Part shown: piece by piece, positions 1 through 7,401 of the stretch | Layout of the letters: the number at the start of each line of letters is the position of its first letter | Numbering within the stretch: the stretch's first letter is position 1 | Origin: an uncultured Eubacteriales bacterium | Lineage (GTDB): Bacteria; Bacillota; Clostridia; Oscillospirales; Oscillospiraceae | Length of the DNA stretch: 16,907 bases | Reading direction: 5' to 3' | Assembly: GCA_900549885.1 (NCBI GenBank) | Contig: URQA01000042.1 | Location: 1 to 16,907, forward strand | The notes under the pieces: model-generated | The model's input: only the letters and a program-made list of their open reading frames with translations | Database searches by the model: none | Told to the model about the DNA's origin: nothing | Translations under genes and position numbers: made by a program

Positions 1-21
1 CCATCCGCTTCCTGCGGATGG
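1..21 (-). terminator. Hairpin downstream of the NSS transporter (probable terminator)
   Basis: An 8-bp perfect inverted repeat (CCATCCGC / GCGGATGG, 5-nt loop) lies 24 nt past the transporter stop codon. On the minus strand any T-run would fall outside the window, so its terminator role is inferred from position. It could extend further left. Confidence 0.5.
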
Positions 22-45
22 TCCGGACGCTTTTTCTCGAATCGT

Positions 46-1432
46 TCAGGCAAAGAACCGGTTCCAGTAGCCCACCACGAAGATGATAAGCACAATGAAG
101 GGCAGAATCCACGTGACATAGAAGCGTACCTTCTCCGGAAAGCGCAGGCCTTGCCCGGCGTTGGCCTCTGCCAGAAAGTTTTTCCAGCCCCAGCCCCGTC
201 TGCTGACACAGAACAGTAGATACACCAAAGAACCCAGGGGCAGCAGGTTATCGCTGATAAGGAAGTCCTCCAAATCCATGATGGTACTACCCTCTCCCAG
301 CGGCTGGACGGCGGACCATAGGTTGAACCCTAGCACACAGGGCAAGGACAACAGTAAGATGAGCGCCGTGTTCACCAGGGTGGACTTTTTCCGGCTCCAC
401 CCCCACTTCTCCATGGCAAAGCAGATGATGTTCTCAAACACGGCAATGACGGTGGACAGAGCGGCAAAGGACATGAACACGAAGAACAGCGCCCCCCACA
501 GCTGTCCGCCGGGCATAGCGTTGAACACATTGGGCAGGGTGATAAAAATGAGGTTGGGGCCGCTGTCCGGGGCTACGCCGAAAGCAAAGCAGGCCGGGAA
601 AATAATGAGTCCGGCGGTAAAGGCCACGCAGGTGTCCAGCACGCCCACCCGGACCGCTTCGCCCATAAGGCGGTGCTCCTTGCCGATGTAGCTGCCGAAG
701 ATAGCCAGGGCGCCGATGCCCAGGGACAGGGTAAAAAACGCCTGGCCCATAGCGGCATAGATGGCTTCGCCCAGGATGAAGTTGCCCGCTTCATCGTACA
801 TCAGATTATGGAAATTGGGCTTCAGGTAGAAGGCAAGGCCCTCCCCCGCCCCGTCCAGCGTGACGGAGCGCACCGCCAACAAAACCATCACTGCCAGCAG
901 GCATATCATCATGACCTTGTTGACCTTTTCCACGCCGTTGCGCAGACCTCTGGAACAAACCAGCATACATCCCAGCACCACTATGACCATAAACAGCGTC
1001 ATCAGGCCCGGCTGGCCCATGAGCTGGCTGAACTGGCTAGCCACTCCATCGGTGTCCAGACCGGCGAAGTCGCCCTTGGCCATTTTGATGCAGTAAAGCA
1101 CCAGCCAGCCGGCCACCGAGGTGTAGAACATCATCAGCAGGTAGTTGCCCGCGATGCCGAACCAGCTGTACCAGTGCCACTTGCTTCCCTTGGGTTCCAG
1201 CGTTTGGAAGGATTGGGCGATCCCCCTCTGGCTAGCCCGGCCCACAGAGAACTCCATGACCATCACCGGCAGGCCAAGAATCAGCAGAAACAGCAGGTAG
1301 ATCAGCACAAAGGCCGCCCCACCGTACTTCCCTGTGATGTACGGGAAGCGCCACACGTTTCCCAGGCCGATGGCACATCCCGCGGAGATGAGCACGAAGC
1401 CCAGGCGTGAGGCAAAACTTTCTCTCTTTCAC
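46..1432 (-). CDS. NSS-family sodium-dependent amino-acid transporter, apparent frameshift near the start
   Basis: This is a neurotransmitter:sodium symporter family protein (LeuT/MhsT type), an inner-membrane Na+-coupled amino-acid importer with about 11-12 hydrophobic segments. The first helix carries the family signature AIGLGNVWRFPY, and the eighth-helix region FAALSTVIAVFE is the Ser/Thr-rich Na2-site segment. The frame that is open to the stop begins only at GTG 1395 (449 aa), which has no ribosome binding site and starts inside the first helix. The better start is GTG 1432, 11 nt after AAGGGGG (1444-1450), and it would give the usual N-terminus MKERESFASRLGF. Reaching the main frame from it needs 2 nt more in a GAGAGA run (about 1421-1426). 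I therefore annotate the gene from 1432 with a frameshift, giving about 461 aa when repaired. It may be a sequencing error, a real mutation or slippage. The substrate cannot be told from sequence. Confidence 0.85.
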
Positions 1433-1469
1433 GATCTTGCAAACCCCCTTGTTTGAAAATCTATGTCAG

Positions 1470-1498
1470 AGTTTACCCTCTTTTCCCAGCCCCGTCAA
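1470..1498 (-). promoter_or_regulatory. Sigma-A promoter of the NSS transporter gene
   Basis: On the minus strand TTGACG (1493-1498) and TAAACT (1470-1475) are separated by exactly 17 nt. Transcription would start near 1463, leaving a short leader with AAGGGGG before GTG 1432. This supports 1432 rather than 1395 as the intended start. Confidence 0.65.
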
Positions 1499-1531
1499 TA
1501 CTCCGCACTAATGCATTAAAGTACCTGCAAA

Positions 1532-1565
1532 AAAGATAGCTCCCCCGAACGGGAGAGCTGTCTTT
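1532..1565 (-). terminator. Rho-independent terminator of the P-type ATPase operon
   Basis: Two 15-nt arms with one mismatch and one G-U pair enclose the loop GAAC, 21 nt past the ATPase stop. On the minus strand the hairpin is followed by T6. Confidence 0.85.
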
Positions 1566-1586
1566 CAAAGCTGTACGACAAAAAGT

Positions 1587-4097
1587 TCAGCGGCGGAGCA
1601 GCTGCTTCCGCTCCCGGCTCGTCCGGCGCCCGCTCCACAGGCCTAGGGCAGCGGAACCCAGCTCAAAGAGCTTTTCAAAGACGTAGATCACCGAGGGCGC
1701 CAGCATGAGGAACACTGCGATGACCAGCGCGGACTGGAAGTCCAGCGGGGTCAACCCGAAGAAACCGCCGAACCACACCACCGCTGTCACAAAAACCGCC
1801 GTCATGGTCCCCAGCAGGAGCCACCGCTTCCAGTCCATGGGCCGGGCCACGTAATAGATCACCAACAGCCCAACAAAGCCTACGAGCACGGTGCAGAGAG
1901 TGGACAGAGTGGCCCGCTCGAAGGTAAAAGCCTGGGTAAACAGCTGCAAGCCCACGATGAGCACGATATTGGTCAGACCGCCTGGCAGGGCTTTGCGCAG
2001 CACATTCTGCATAAACTTGCCCCGGACGATCTCATGGTTGGGCTCTAATGCCAGAACAAAGGAGGGGATTCCAATGGTCACCGTGCTGATTAAGGTCAGC
2101 TGCATCGGGGTAAAGGGCGATGGGAAGCCCGCCAGCAGATTGATCAGCGACAAGACAAACGACATAATGTTCTTCACCAGGTACAGGGCCGCTGACCGCT
2201 GAATATTGTTGATGACCCTGCGCCCTTCCGCCACTACCAGGGGCATGGAGGCAAAGTTGGAGTCCAGCAGCACCAACTGGGCCACCTGGCAGGCCGCCTC
2301 CGCTCCGGAGGCCATGGCGATGCCGCAGTCTGCGTCCTTCAAGGCCAGTACATCGTTGACGCCGTCGCCGGTCATGGCCACGGTGTGCCCCGCTTTTTGC
2401 AGGGCCTTGACCAGCTTGCGCTTCTGGTCCGGGGTCACCCGGCCAAACACGGTGTAGTCCCGCACCGCCCGGGCATAGTCTGCCGGCTCCTTCAGCTCCC
2501 CGGCATCCACGAATCGCTCCGCCCCCTCAATGCCCGCCTGGAGGGCCACCTGGGAGACGGTGGCCGGGTTGTCCCCGGAGATGACCTTCACCGCCACTCC
2601 CTGCTGGGCAAAATAGCGGAAGGTATCCGGCGCCTCGGGACGGATGGGGTTATTGATGACCACCAGGGCAAAGGGGTCGATGACTCCAGACAGGGGCTGG
2701 CCCTGAACGGGAGGCGTCTCGCACTTGGCCGCCAGCAGCACCCGGCAGCCTTGGGCCTGGTAGGGGGCGGCCATGGGTTCCAGCAGCTTGTACTCCGCCC
2801 CAAGGATAAATTCCGGCGCGCCGATGACATAAGCCCCCTGCCCCTTGAATACCACAGCCGACCATTTGGTGGCCGAGGTGAAGGGGATGGTCCGCTCCAC
2901 CGGCCAGTGGGTCTGTCTGTTGAACCGGGCAGCCATTGCCCGGGCGGTGTCGTTGTCCGCGTCCAGGGCGGTGTAGCAGGCGTTGAGGACATCCTCTACC
3001 CGCTGTTTGGGGTAGTCCTCCTCGTCCAGATAGACCACCTCCCGCACCGACATTTCGGGCAGGGTGATGGTGCCGGTCTTGTCCACACACAAGACATCCA
3101 CCCGGGCCAGCGTCTCGATAGAGTTCATGTCATGGACCAGGGTCTTTTTCTGGGCCAGCCGCACCACTGATACGGCCAGGGCCACGCTGGTAAGCAGGTA
3201 CAGCCCCTCGGGGATCATGCCGATGAGGGAGGCCACCACTGCGGGCACAGCATCAAAAAAGGTGGTTTCTAGAACAAAGATCTCGTTGCAAAATAGGGCA
3301 ATGCCGATGGGGATAAGGGCGTATCCGATGACCCGGATGAGCTTGTCCAGCGACTGCATCATCTGGGACTTGCCTACTCCCTGGTCCGCTTTGGCCTTTG
3401 CCGCCAGCCGGGCGGCATAGCTCTCCGCGCCCACCTTGTCCATCCGGACCCGGCACCGCCCGGACACTACAAAGCTGCCGGAGAGCAGCTGGTCCCCGGT
3501 CTGCTTGGTAATGGCATCCGCCTCGCCGGTGAGCAGGGCCTCGTTGACCTGCACCGAGCCGGACACCACCGGCCCGTCGGCGGGGATCTGGTCCCCCGCG
3601 GCCAGCTCCACGATGTCCTCACGCACCAGCTTGTGGACGGGCACTGTGCCCAGCCGCCCGTCCCGCACCACCTTCACCTTGGCCTCCGCCAGCAGGCTGA
3701 GCTTGGCCAGGGTGTCCCGGCTGCGAATCTGCTGGATGATGCCGATGAGGGAATTGGCTCCGGCGATGAGCAGGAAAGTCATGTCCGCGAAGCTGCCTAC
3801 GATGGCCAGCAGCGCCGCCAGCACCACAAAAACCAGATTGAAAAAGGTCAAGGTGTTTTCCCGGATGATTTGGCGGGTGGTCTTGACGTTGGGATCGTCG
3901 GTCTCGTTGCCGTAGCCGTGCTGCAGCAGCTCCGCCGCCTGTTGGCTTGTCAGCCCCGTCTTGGGATCGGGAAATATGCGTTCGATCTTCCGGGCATGGG
4001 CCTGCTGTAACGCTTCCCCGTCCTGTTCCGGCATCTCCTGGCGCGCCTGTGTGTGCCCGGCCGCCTTGGATGGGGGCTTTTTCTGTCTTTGAAGCAT
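1587..4097 (-). CDS. Cation-translocating P-type ATPase (CtpE-like)
   Basis: A membrane P-type ATPase of 836 aa. Visible landmarks are the actuator loop LLTGEA (188-193), the fourth-helix motif PEGL (296-299), the phosphorylation site DKTGT (Asp339) and the hinge TGDGVND (576-582). Hydrophobic helices lie at about 83-122, 255-310 and 635-820. The N-terminal ~40 residues are polar, with no heavy-metal CxxC domain, so this is not a Cu/Cd-type pump. PEGL followed by LLTS, and the sixth-helix region STVTIGIPSF, resemble mycobacterial CtpE, a Ca2+ uptake ATPase. The actuator loop ends in Ala where TGES is classical, as in some relatives. The start has AGGA about 8 nt upstream. It lies 22 nt after the ArsC-like gene and is probably co-transcribed from the promoter at 4504-4532. 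The family is certain; Ca2+ as substrate is inference. Confidence 0.93.
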   Translation of the reverse strand: MLQRQKKPPSKAAGHTQARQEMPEQDGEALQQAHARKIERIFPDPKTGLTSQQAAELLQHGYGNETDDPNVKTTRQIIRENTLTFFNLVFVVLAALLAIVGSFADMTFLLIAGANSLIGIIQQIRSRDTLAKLSLLAEAKVKVVRDGRLGTVPVHKLVREDIVELAAGDQIPADGPVVSGSVQVNEALLTGEADAITKQTGDQLLSGSFVVSGRCRVRMDKVGAESYAARLAAKAKADQGVGKSQMMQSLDKLIRVIGYALIPIGIALFCNEIFVLETTFFDAVPAVVASLIGMIPEGLYLLTSVALAVSVVRLAQKKTLVHDMNSIETLARVDVLCVDKTGTITLPEMSVREVVYLDEEDYPKQRVEDVLNACYTALDADNDTARAMAARFNRQTHWPVERTIPFTSATKWSAVVFKGQGAYVIGAPEFILGAEYKLLEPMAAPYQAQGCRVLLAAKCETPPVQGQPLSGVIDPFALVVINNPIRPEAPDTFRYFAQQGVAVKVISGDNPATVSQVALQAGIEGAERFVDAGELKEPADYARAVRDYTVFGRVTPDQKRKLVKALQKAGHTVAMTGDGVNDVLALKDADCGIAMASGAEAACQVAQLVLLDSNFASMPLVVAEGRRVINNIQRSAALYLVKNIMSFVLSLINLLAGFPSPFTPMQLTLISTVTIGIPSFVLALEPNHEIVRGKFMQNVLRKALPGGLTNIVLIVGLQLFTQAFTFERATLSTLCTVLVGFVGLLVIYYVARPMDWKRWLLLGTMTAVFVTAVVWFGGFFGLTPLDFQSALVIAVFLMLAPSVIYVFEKLFELGSAALGLWSGRRTSRERKQLLRR

Positions 4098-4119
4098 AAG
4101 GCTCTTCCTATCCTTCGCC

Positions 4120-4473
4120 TCAGCCCTTCAGGGCCGCTTCCCACTCAGCCTGCCGAAATCCCACCAGCACCACGTCATCCCCCACCAGGATGGGCCTCTT
4201 GACCAGCATTCCGTCGGTAGCCAATAGGTCCAACTGCTCTTCCTGGCTCATTTCGGGCAGCTTGTCTTTTAACCCAAGGGCCTTATACTGCAGGCCGCTG
4301 GTGTTGAAAAAACGCTTGAGGGGCAGGCCGCTGCGCTGGTGCCACTGCTCCAGCTCGGCCCGGGTGGGGTTGTCCTCCTTGATATTGCGGACCGTATAGG
4401 CCGCGCCCGTTTCATCCAGCCACTTCTGGGCCTTCTGGCAGGTGGTGCATTTGGGATAGCAAACAAACAGCAT
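4120..4473 (-). CDS. ArsC/Spx-family thioredoxin-fold protein
   Basis: A 117-aa cytoplasmic protein of the arsenate reductase/Spx/YffB family. It has the redox motif CTTC (Cys9, Cys12) near the N-terminus and the family RPI motif at 93-95 (VKRPILVGDD). The size is typical. I chose ATG 4473 because AAAGGGGAA lies just upstream and the fold begins immediately (MLFVCYPKC); a longer in-frame start at 4515 would overlap the promoter. It is the first gene of a probable two-gene operon with the P-type ATPase. No arsenic genes (arsR, arsB, acr3) are nearby, so arsenate reduction is not supported by context. A redox or RNA-polymerase-binding regulator of the Spx kind is equally possible. Confidence 0.88.
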   Translation of the reverse strand: MLFVCYPKCTTCQKAQKWLDETGAAYTVRNIKEDNPTRAELEQWHQRSGLPLKRFFNTSGLQYKALGLKDKLPEMSQEEQLDLLATDGMLVKRPILVGDDVVLVGFRQAEWEAALKG

Positions 4474-4503
4474 GGGATATTCCCCTTTCTGACAGTTTTC
4501 CTT

Positions 4504-4532
4504 AGTATACCGCAATTCCCACCCGGCGTAAA
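4504..4532 (-). promoter_or_regulatory. Sigma-A promoter of the ArsC-like/P-type ATPase operon
   Basis: On the minus strand TTTACG (4527-4532) and TATACT (4504-4509) are spaced by 17 nt, about 31 nt before ATG 4473. No terminator is evident between the MATE stop (4601) and this promoter, so read-through from marR-MATE is possible. Confidence 0.7.
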
Positions 4533-4600
4533 GGAAGAAAATATAAAGCTTTCATGAAGTTTGGACACAATGAGCCGAGCGACAAGTCCCTTTCTCTGTT

Positions 4601-5950
4601 TTATGCCTCTTCCCGGTCCGGCAGGGAAAGCCGGGCGCGGAAGCGCAGAAGGATAGCTCCAGATAGAGCGGCCACCAGCAGCGAGGTCCCGGCAAAGTTC
4701 AGCCACAATCCGGTCAGTCCTAGAGGCCACAGAGCCGCCACCAATACGACCGGACACACAAAGGCAGTGGACAAGGAGATGGCCGTAGCCGGGACCGGCT
4801 TTTCAATGGCCAGCATCCAGCTCTGGGTGGCAAAGGAGAACCAACGGGTCAAAAAGGTCAGGCTAAACAGGCGAAGTGCGCCTTCCGCCATCGTGAAAAA
4901 GGCTGTGTCTCCCCCTGACATAAATAACGCAGTGATTTGTCCCGGAAATAGAAAAATCACCACAGCCGCCGCCAGGGACACGACCGCACCGGCTGTATAG
5001 CAGCACCGCTCGATAGCTCGGACGCGGCTGAACTTTCCCGCCCCCCAGTTAAAGCCAACAGCTGGCTGGAGAGAATCGCACATACCGTAGAGCAGTGGCT
5101 GGACGAAGCCCTCAGTGTACATCAGAATACCGTAGACGGATACAGCGGCCTCACCCCCTACCCGCAGCAGCAGGGTGTTCATTAGAATAGAGGTAACGCG
5201 CCCGGCGATATTGTTTAAAAAATTAGGGCTGCCGCAGGAGATAATCTTCCGGATCATATGGGCATAGAAACGGGGCTTGCAAAACTTGAGCTGCATCCGC
5301 CCCTGGGCGAAGGGAAGCAACGCAATGCATACGCACAGAAACATACCGGTACAGGTGGCCAGGGCGGCTCCCCAGATTCCCCACCGGAACACGAACAGGA
5401 ATAGAAATTCCAGCATGGCGCTCATCACCGACATGAACACATTCAGCATCATACTGCCACGGATTTTCCCGCAGATGCGCAGATAATTGTCCATGGCAAA
5501 AACAATGGTCGTCACCGGAGAACACAAAGCGTAAACCCGCAGGTATTGCACTGCCAGCTGCGCGAAAGTTCCTTCCGCCCCCATAAGGGAAATAAGGGCT
5601 GGAGCCCCGGCAAACAGCGCCGCTCCAACTCCGGCTCCGGCAGCTGCAATCAGCAAGCAGGCACAGGTAAAAATATTATTCGCCCGCCGTTCCTCGCCCC
5701 TGCCCAAACTAATGGAAATTTGAACAGCGGACCCCACACCGATCAAATCGGCCAGCGCGAAGTTAATGATGACAAAAGGCATGGCAAAATTGAGGGCGGC
5801 GAAGGCGGTCTCCCCTAAAATCTGTCCCACAAATATTCCATCGATGAGCTGATAGAGGGCGGATGCCAGCATCCCCACCGCGCCAGGGATACTGGCCAGA
5901 AAAAACAGTTTCACCGGCGGAGTCTTAGAAAATAGAGTCTGGGAGTTCAT
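4601..5950 (-). CDS. MATE-family multidrug efflux transporter (MepA-like)
   Basis: A 449-aa polytopic membrane protein of the MATE family (cation-drug antiporter). The N-terminal region reads PVKLFFLASIPGAVGMLAS then LYQLIDGIFVGQ, the usual first two helices. About 12 hydrophobic segments follow in two halves, and total length equals typical MepA-type proteins. AAAGGAATCTTT precedes ATG 5950. It starts 29 nt after the MarR gene and shares its promoter. This matches the staphylococcal mepR-mepA arrangement, where a MarR repressor controls a MATE pump. Substrates cannot be read from sequence. No terminator is visible after its stop codon. Confidence 0.93.
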   Translation of the reverse strand: MNSQTLFSKTPPVKLFFLASIPGAVGMLASALYQLIDGIFVGQILGETAFAALNFAMPFVIINFALADLIGVGSAVQISISLGRGEERRANNIFTCACLLIAAAGAGVGAALFAGAPALISLMGAEGTFAQLAVQYLRVYALCSPVTTIVFAMDNYLRICGKIRGSMMLNVFMSVMSAMLEFLFLFVFRWGIWGAALATCTGMFLCVCIALLPFAQGRMQLKFCKPRFYAHMIRKIISCGSPNFLNNIAGRVTSILMNTLLLRVGGEAAVSVYGILMYTEGFVQPLLYGMCDSLQPAVGFNWGAGKFSRVRAIERCCYTAGAVVSLAAAVVIFLFPGQITALFMSGGDTAFFTMAEGALRLFSLTFLTRWFSFATQSWMLAIEKPVPATAISLSTAFVCPVVLVAALWPLGLTGLWLNFAGTSLLVAALSGAILLRFRARLSLPDREEA

Positions 5951-5979
5951 AAAGATTCCTTTCTAGTTTTCATGGATAT

Positions 5980-6432
5980 CTACAACAGCTTTCTCTCTGC
6001 AAAGGCGTCGCACAGACGGCCCGCAAAATACTCTATGGCATCGATAAATTCAGCCGGGTACTGGTCCAGCGTCTGGTCCAGCGCTTGCCGCTCTGCCAGC
6101 TTCATCTCTTTCATAACCTGATCTGCGTAGGTCCTTCCCTCTTGTGTCAGGACAATATTCTTCTCGCGGGAGCGCTCCGTTCCCACTAGTGTGATGTATC
6201 CCGCCTGTGTCAGTTCCTTTACCACTGTGTTGACCGTGGTTTTGGGAATCAGCCATTCTCTTGCGATCTGCGTCTGACTATGGGGCTTCCCATCGTCCAA
6301 CGCAAATAGAAGAGCCAGAGTGTTTTCTTTTACTCCCATATGTTTGGCACAGAAATAATAGGCGCCGTCGATTCTGTTGATTGCATCGGTCAAGCGCCAA
6401 ATCGCACAATTGCCATTCTCGCTATGCGTCAT
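5980..6432 (-). CDS. MarR-family transcriptional regulator
   Basis: A 150-aa winged-helix repressor. The recognition helix is at about 63-76 (PKTTVNTVVKEL) and the wing follows (VGTERSREKNIVLT, about 83-96), flanked by dimerisation helices. The start at 6432 (MTHSEN) is chosen because AGGAGG lies just upstream. A longer in-frame start at 6498 would be inside the -35 region and is rejected. First gene of an operon with the MATE pump, so it probably represses its own operon and is released by pump substrates. The two repeated near-palindromes in the promoter are the likely binding sites. Confidence 0.92.
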   Translation of the reverse strand: MTHSENGNCAIWRLTDAINRIDGAYYFCAKHMGVKENTLALLFALDDGKPHSQTQIAREWLIPKTTVNTVVKELTQAGYITLVGTERSREKNIVLTQEGRTYADQVMKEMKLAERQALDQTLDQYPAEFIDAIEYFAGRLCDAFAERKLL

Positions 6433-6451
6433 GACTTCCTCCTTTATGAAA

Positions 6452-6463
6452 TACGGATTCGTA
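6452..6463. promoter_or_regulatory. Putative MarR operator, copy 1
   Basis: TACGGATTCGTA has inverted arms TACG / CGTA around a 4-nt centre. It sits at or just past the expected transcription start of the marR-MATE operon. An identical copy lies 25 bp away. Confidence 0.6.
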
Positions 6464-6469
6464 CAGTCC

Positions 6470-6498
6470 ATTTTAGTACGGATTCGTATTTTTGTCAA
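6470..6498 (-). promoter_or_regulatory. Sigma-A promoter of the marR-MATE operon
   Basis: On the minus strand a consensus TTGACA (6493-6498) is followed after 17 nt by TAAAAT (6470-6475). One operator copy fills the spacer and another covers the start region, a layout suited to repression. Confidence 0.85.
6477..6488. promoter_or_regulatory. Putative MarR operator, copy 2
   Basis: A second identical 12-mer TACGGATTCGTA lies wholly inside the 17-nt promoter spacer. Binding there would directly block RNA polymerase. Confidence 0.6.
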
Positions 6499-6557
6499 TT
6501 CATTTTATCCTATGCACCCAAACTTGGAGCTGTGCGGCCTATTCTTTCATTCAATAC

Positions 6558-6586
6558 AAAAAGCCCGCGCAAACCGCGCGGGCTTT
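6558..6586 (-). terminator. Strong orphan terminator facing the minus strand
   Basis: An 11-bp perfect stem (AAAGCCCGCGC / GCGCGGGCTTT, loop AAACC) is followed on the minus strand by T5. No convincing minus-strand gene lies to its right, and no plus-strand gene lies to its left. The 6587-6756 stretch has no confident gene. A 52-codon minus-strand frame begins at TTG, 3 nt after AGGAGG, and runs into the hairpin; I do not call it. Confidence 0.75.
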
Positions 6587-6756
6587 CGCCAAATAGGGTC
6601 TCAAAACCTTTCTTTTCAGGCCTTCGGCAATCGCTGTTCTATTCCAGGTTCCGGCGAAAAGAGCAGAATCCTGGCTCCCCATGGCCATACTTGTTTTTTT
6701 GCTCTTCAAGCGCCTCCTCTTTCTGGTGATAATTTCCAAAAATATTCCGTTATACC

Positions 6757-6785
6757 TTGCATCATAACGAGAAAGCGTGTAAAAT
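6757..6785 (+). promoter_or_regulatory. Sigma-A promoter of the DUF6465 gene
   Basis: TTGCAT (6757-6762) and TAAAAT (6780-6785) are spaced by 17 nt. Transcription would begin near 6792, right before the structured leader. Confidence 0.65.
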
Positions 6786-6796
6786 AAAAGAAGCCT

Positions 6797-6843
6797 ATCC
6801 CGCCTACCACATCTCAAAGAGATGCGGTCAGCCACAGCGGGAT
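6797..6843 (+). promoter_or_regulatory. Nested hairpin in the DUF6465 mRNA leader
   Basis: An outer perfect 7-bp stem (ATCCCGC 6797-6803 / GCGGGAT 6837-6843) encloses an inner perfect 6-bp hairpin (CATCTC 6810-6815 / GAGATG 6819-6824). The structure ends 7 nt before GGGAGG. It may stabilise the mRNA or affect translation; it matches no riboswitch class I know. Confidence 0.4.
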
Positions 6844-6863
6844 GCGGAAGGGAGGTGTCAACG

Positions 6864-7148
6864 ATGAAAAAGGCAGAAAGGGACGTGGCCACAACGACTG
6901 CTGAGATGGTAAAACCTGCTAAGAGGGCCGCCGCCAAAGCTCCGGCTCAGAAGGTGGAAGAGGTCTATCTCCAGTTTGGCGCCGACGAGTGGCGCATGGC
7001 CGATCTGATGGACCAGGCCAAGGCCGCTTATGTTGCGGAGGGCCACCGCGCCTCCGGTATCAAAAAACTGGCGCTCTACGTTAAACCGGAGGAACGCAAG
7101 GCCTATTACGTCATCAATGAAAAGGCCACCGGGAGCATTGAATTCTGA
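6864..7148 (+). CDS. DUF6465 family protein
   Basis: A small 94-aa cytoplasmic protein. Its first ~30 residues are Lys/Ala-rich and flexible (VKPAKRAAAKAPAQK). They are followed by a compact domain with VYLQFGADEW and KLALYVKPEERKAYYVINEK, ending in GSIEF. This pattern matches the clostridial DUF6465 family, whose function is unknown. The Lys/Ala-rich tail looks histone-like, but nucleic-acid binding is only a guess. ATG 6864 has GGGAGG upstream. It is a single-gene unit with its own promoter, structured leader and terminator. Confidence 0.85.
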   Translation: MKKAERDVATTTAEMVKPAKRAAAKAPAQKVEEVYLQFGADEWRMADLMDQAKAAYVAEGHRASGIKKLALYVKPEERKAYYVINEKATGSIEF

Positions 7149-7153
7149 GCACA

Positions 7154-7201
7154 GGGGAAAACGGCGTTTTGCCACAGTCGATTCGCCGTTTTCCCTATTT
7201 T
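7154..7201 (+). terminator. Terminator of the DUF6465 gene
   Basis: A perfect 12-bp stem (GGGAAAACGGCG / CGCCGTTTTCCC) with a 17-nt loop is followed by TATTTTCT. It starts 6 nt past the stop codon. Confidence 0.8.
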
Positions 7202-7240
7202 CTAACCCCTTTTTTGGGCAAGCTGACCCTGTCCGCCGCC

Positions 7241-7269
7241 TTGACAGCATGTGGATATTATGCTAATAT
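7241..7269 (+). promoter_or_regulatory. Strong sigma-A promoter of the crotonase gene
   Basis: Consensus TTGACA (7241-7246), a 17-nt spacer and TAATAT (7264-7269), with TG one base before the -10 as in extended -10 elements. It predicts a leader of about 125 nt. Confidence 0.85.
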
Positions 7270-7279
7270 GAGAGCATAA
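7258..7279. promoter_or_regulatory. Palindromic operator candidate over the crotonase -10 box
   Basis: TTATGCT (7258-7264) and AGCATAA (7273-7279) form a perfect 7+8+7 dyad spanning the -10 box and the start region. The position fits a repressor. No regulator gene lies next to it and I recognise no family consensus. Confidence 0.45.
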
Positions 7280-7401
7280 GTTAGACGGCTAACATCGGGC
7301 ACTCCGCCATGTCCATAAGGCCTGACCAAGAAGCTGCGGCGGGACCTGGGTCAGCGTCAACTCTACACACAAACATTTATTTATTCAAGGAGGAATCATC
7401 A

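Noticed and set aside
673..1410. Plus-strand open frame (245 codons) opposite the NSS transporter
   Set aside because: Gln/His-rich antisense composition and no ribosome binding site; the transporter on the other strand is unambiguous.
4120..4473. Arsenic resistance operon
   Set aside because: ArsC-like sequence alone is not enough; no arsR, arsB or acr3 is present and the neighbour is a cation ATPase without an arsenite-efflux signature.
4516..4600. Terminator between the MATE gene and the ArsC-like gene
   Set aside because: Only a weak GGAC / GTCC pairing is visible with no T-run in the right orientation.
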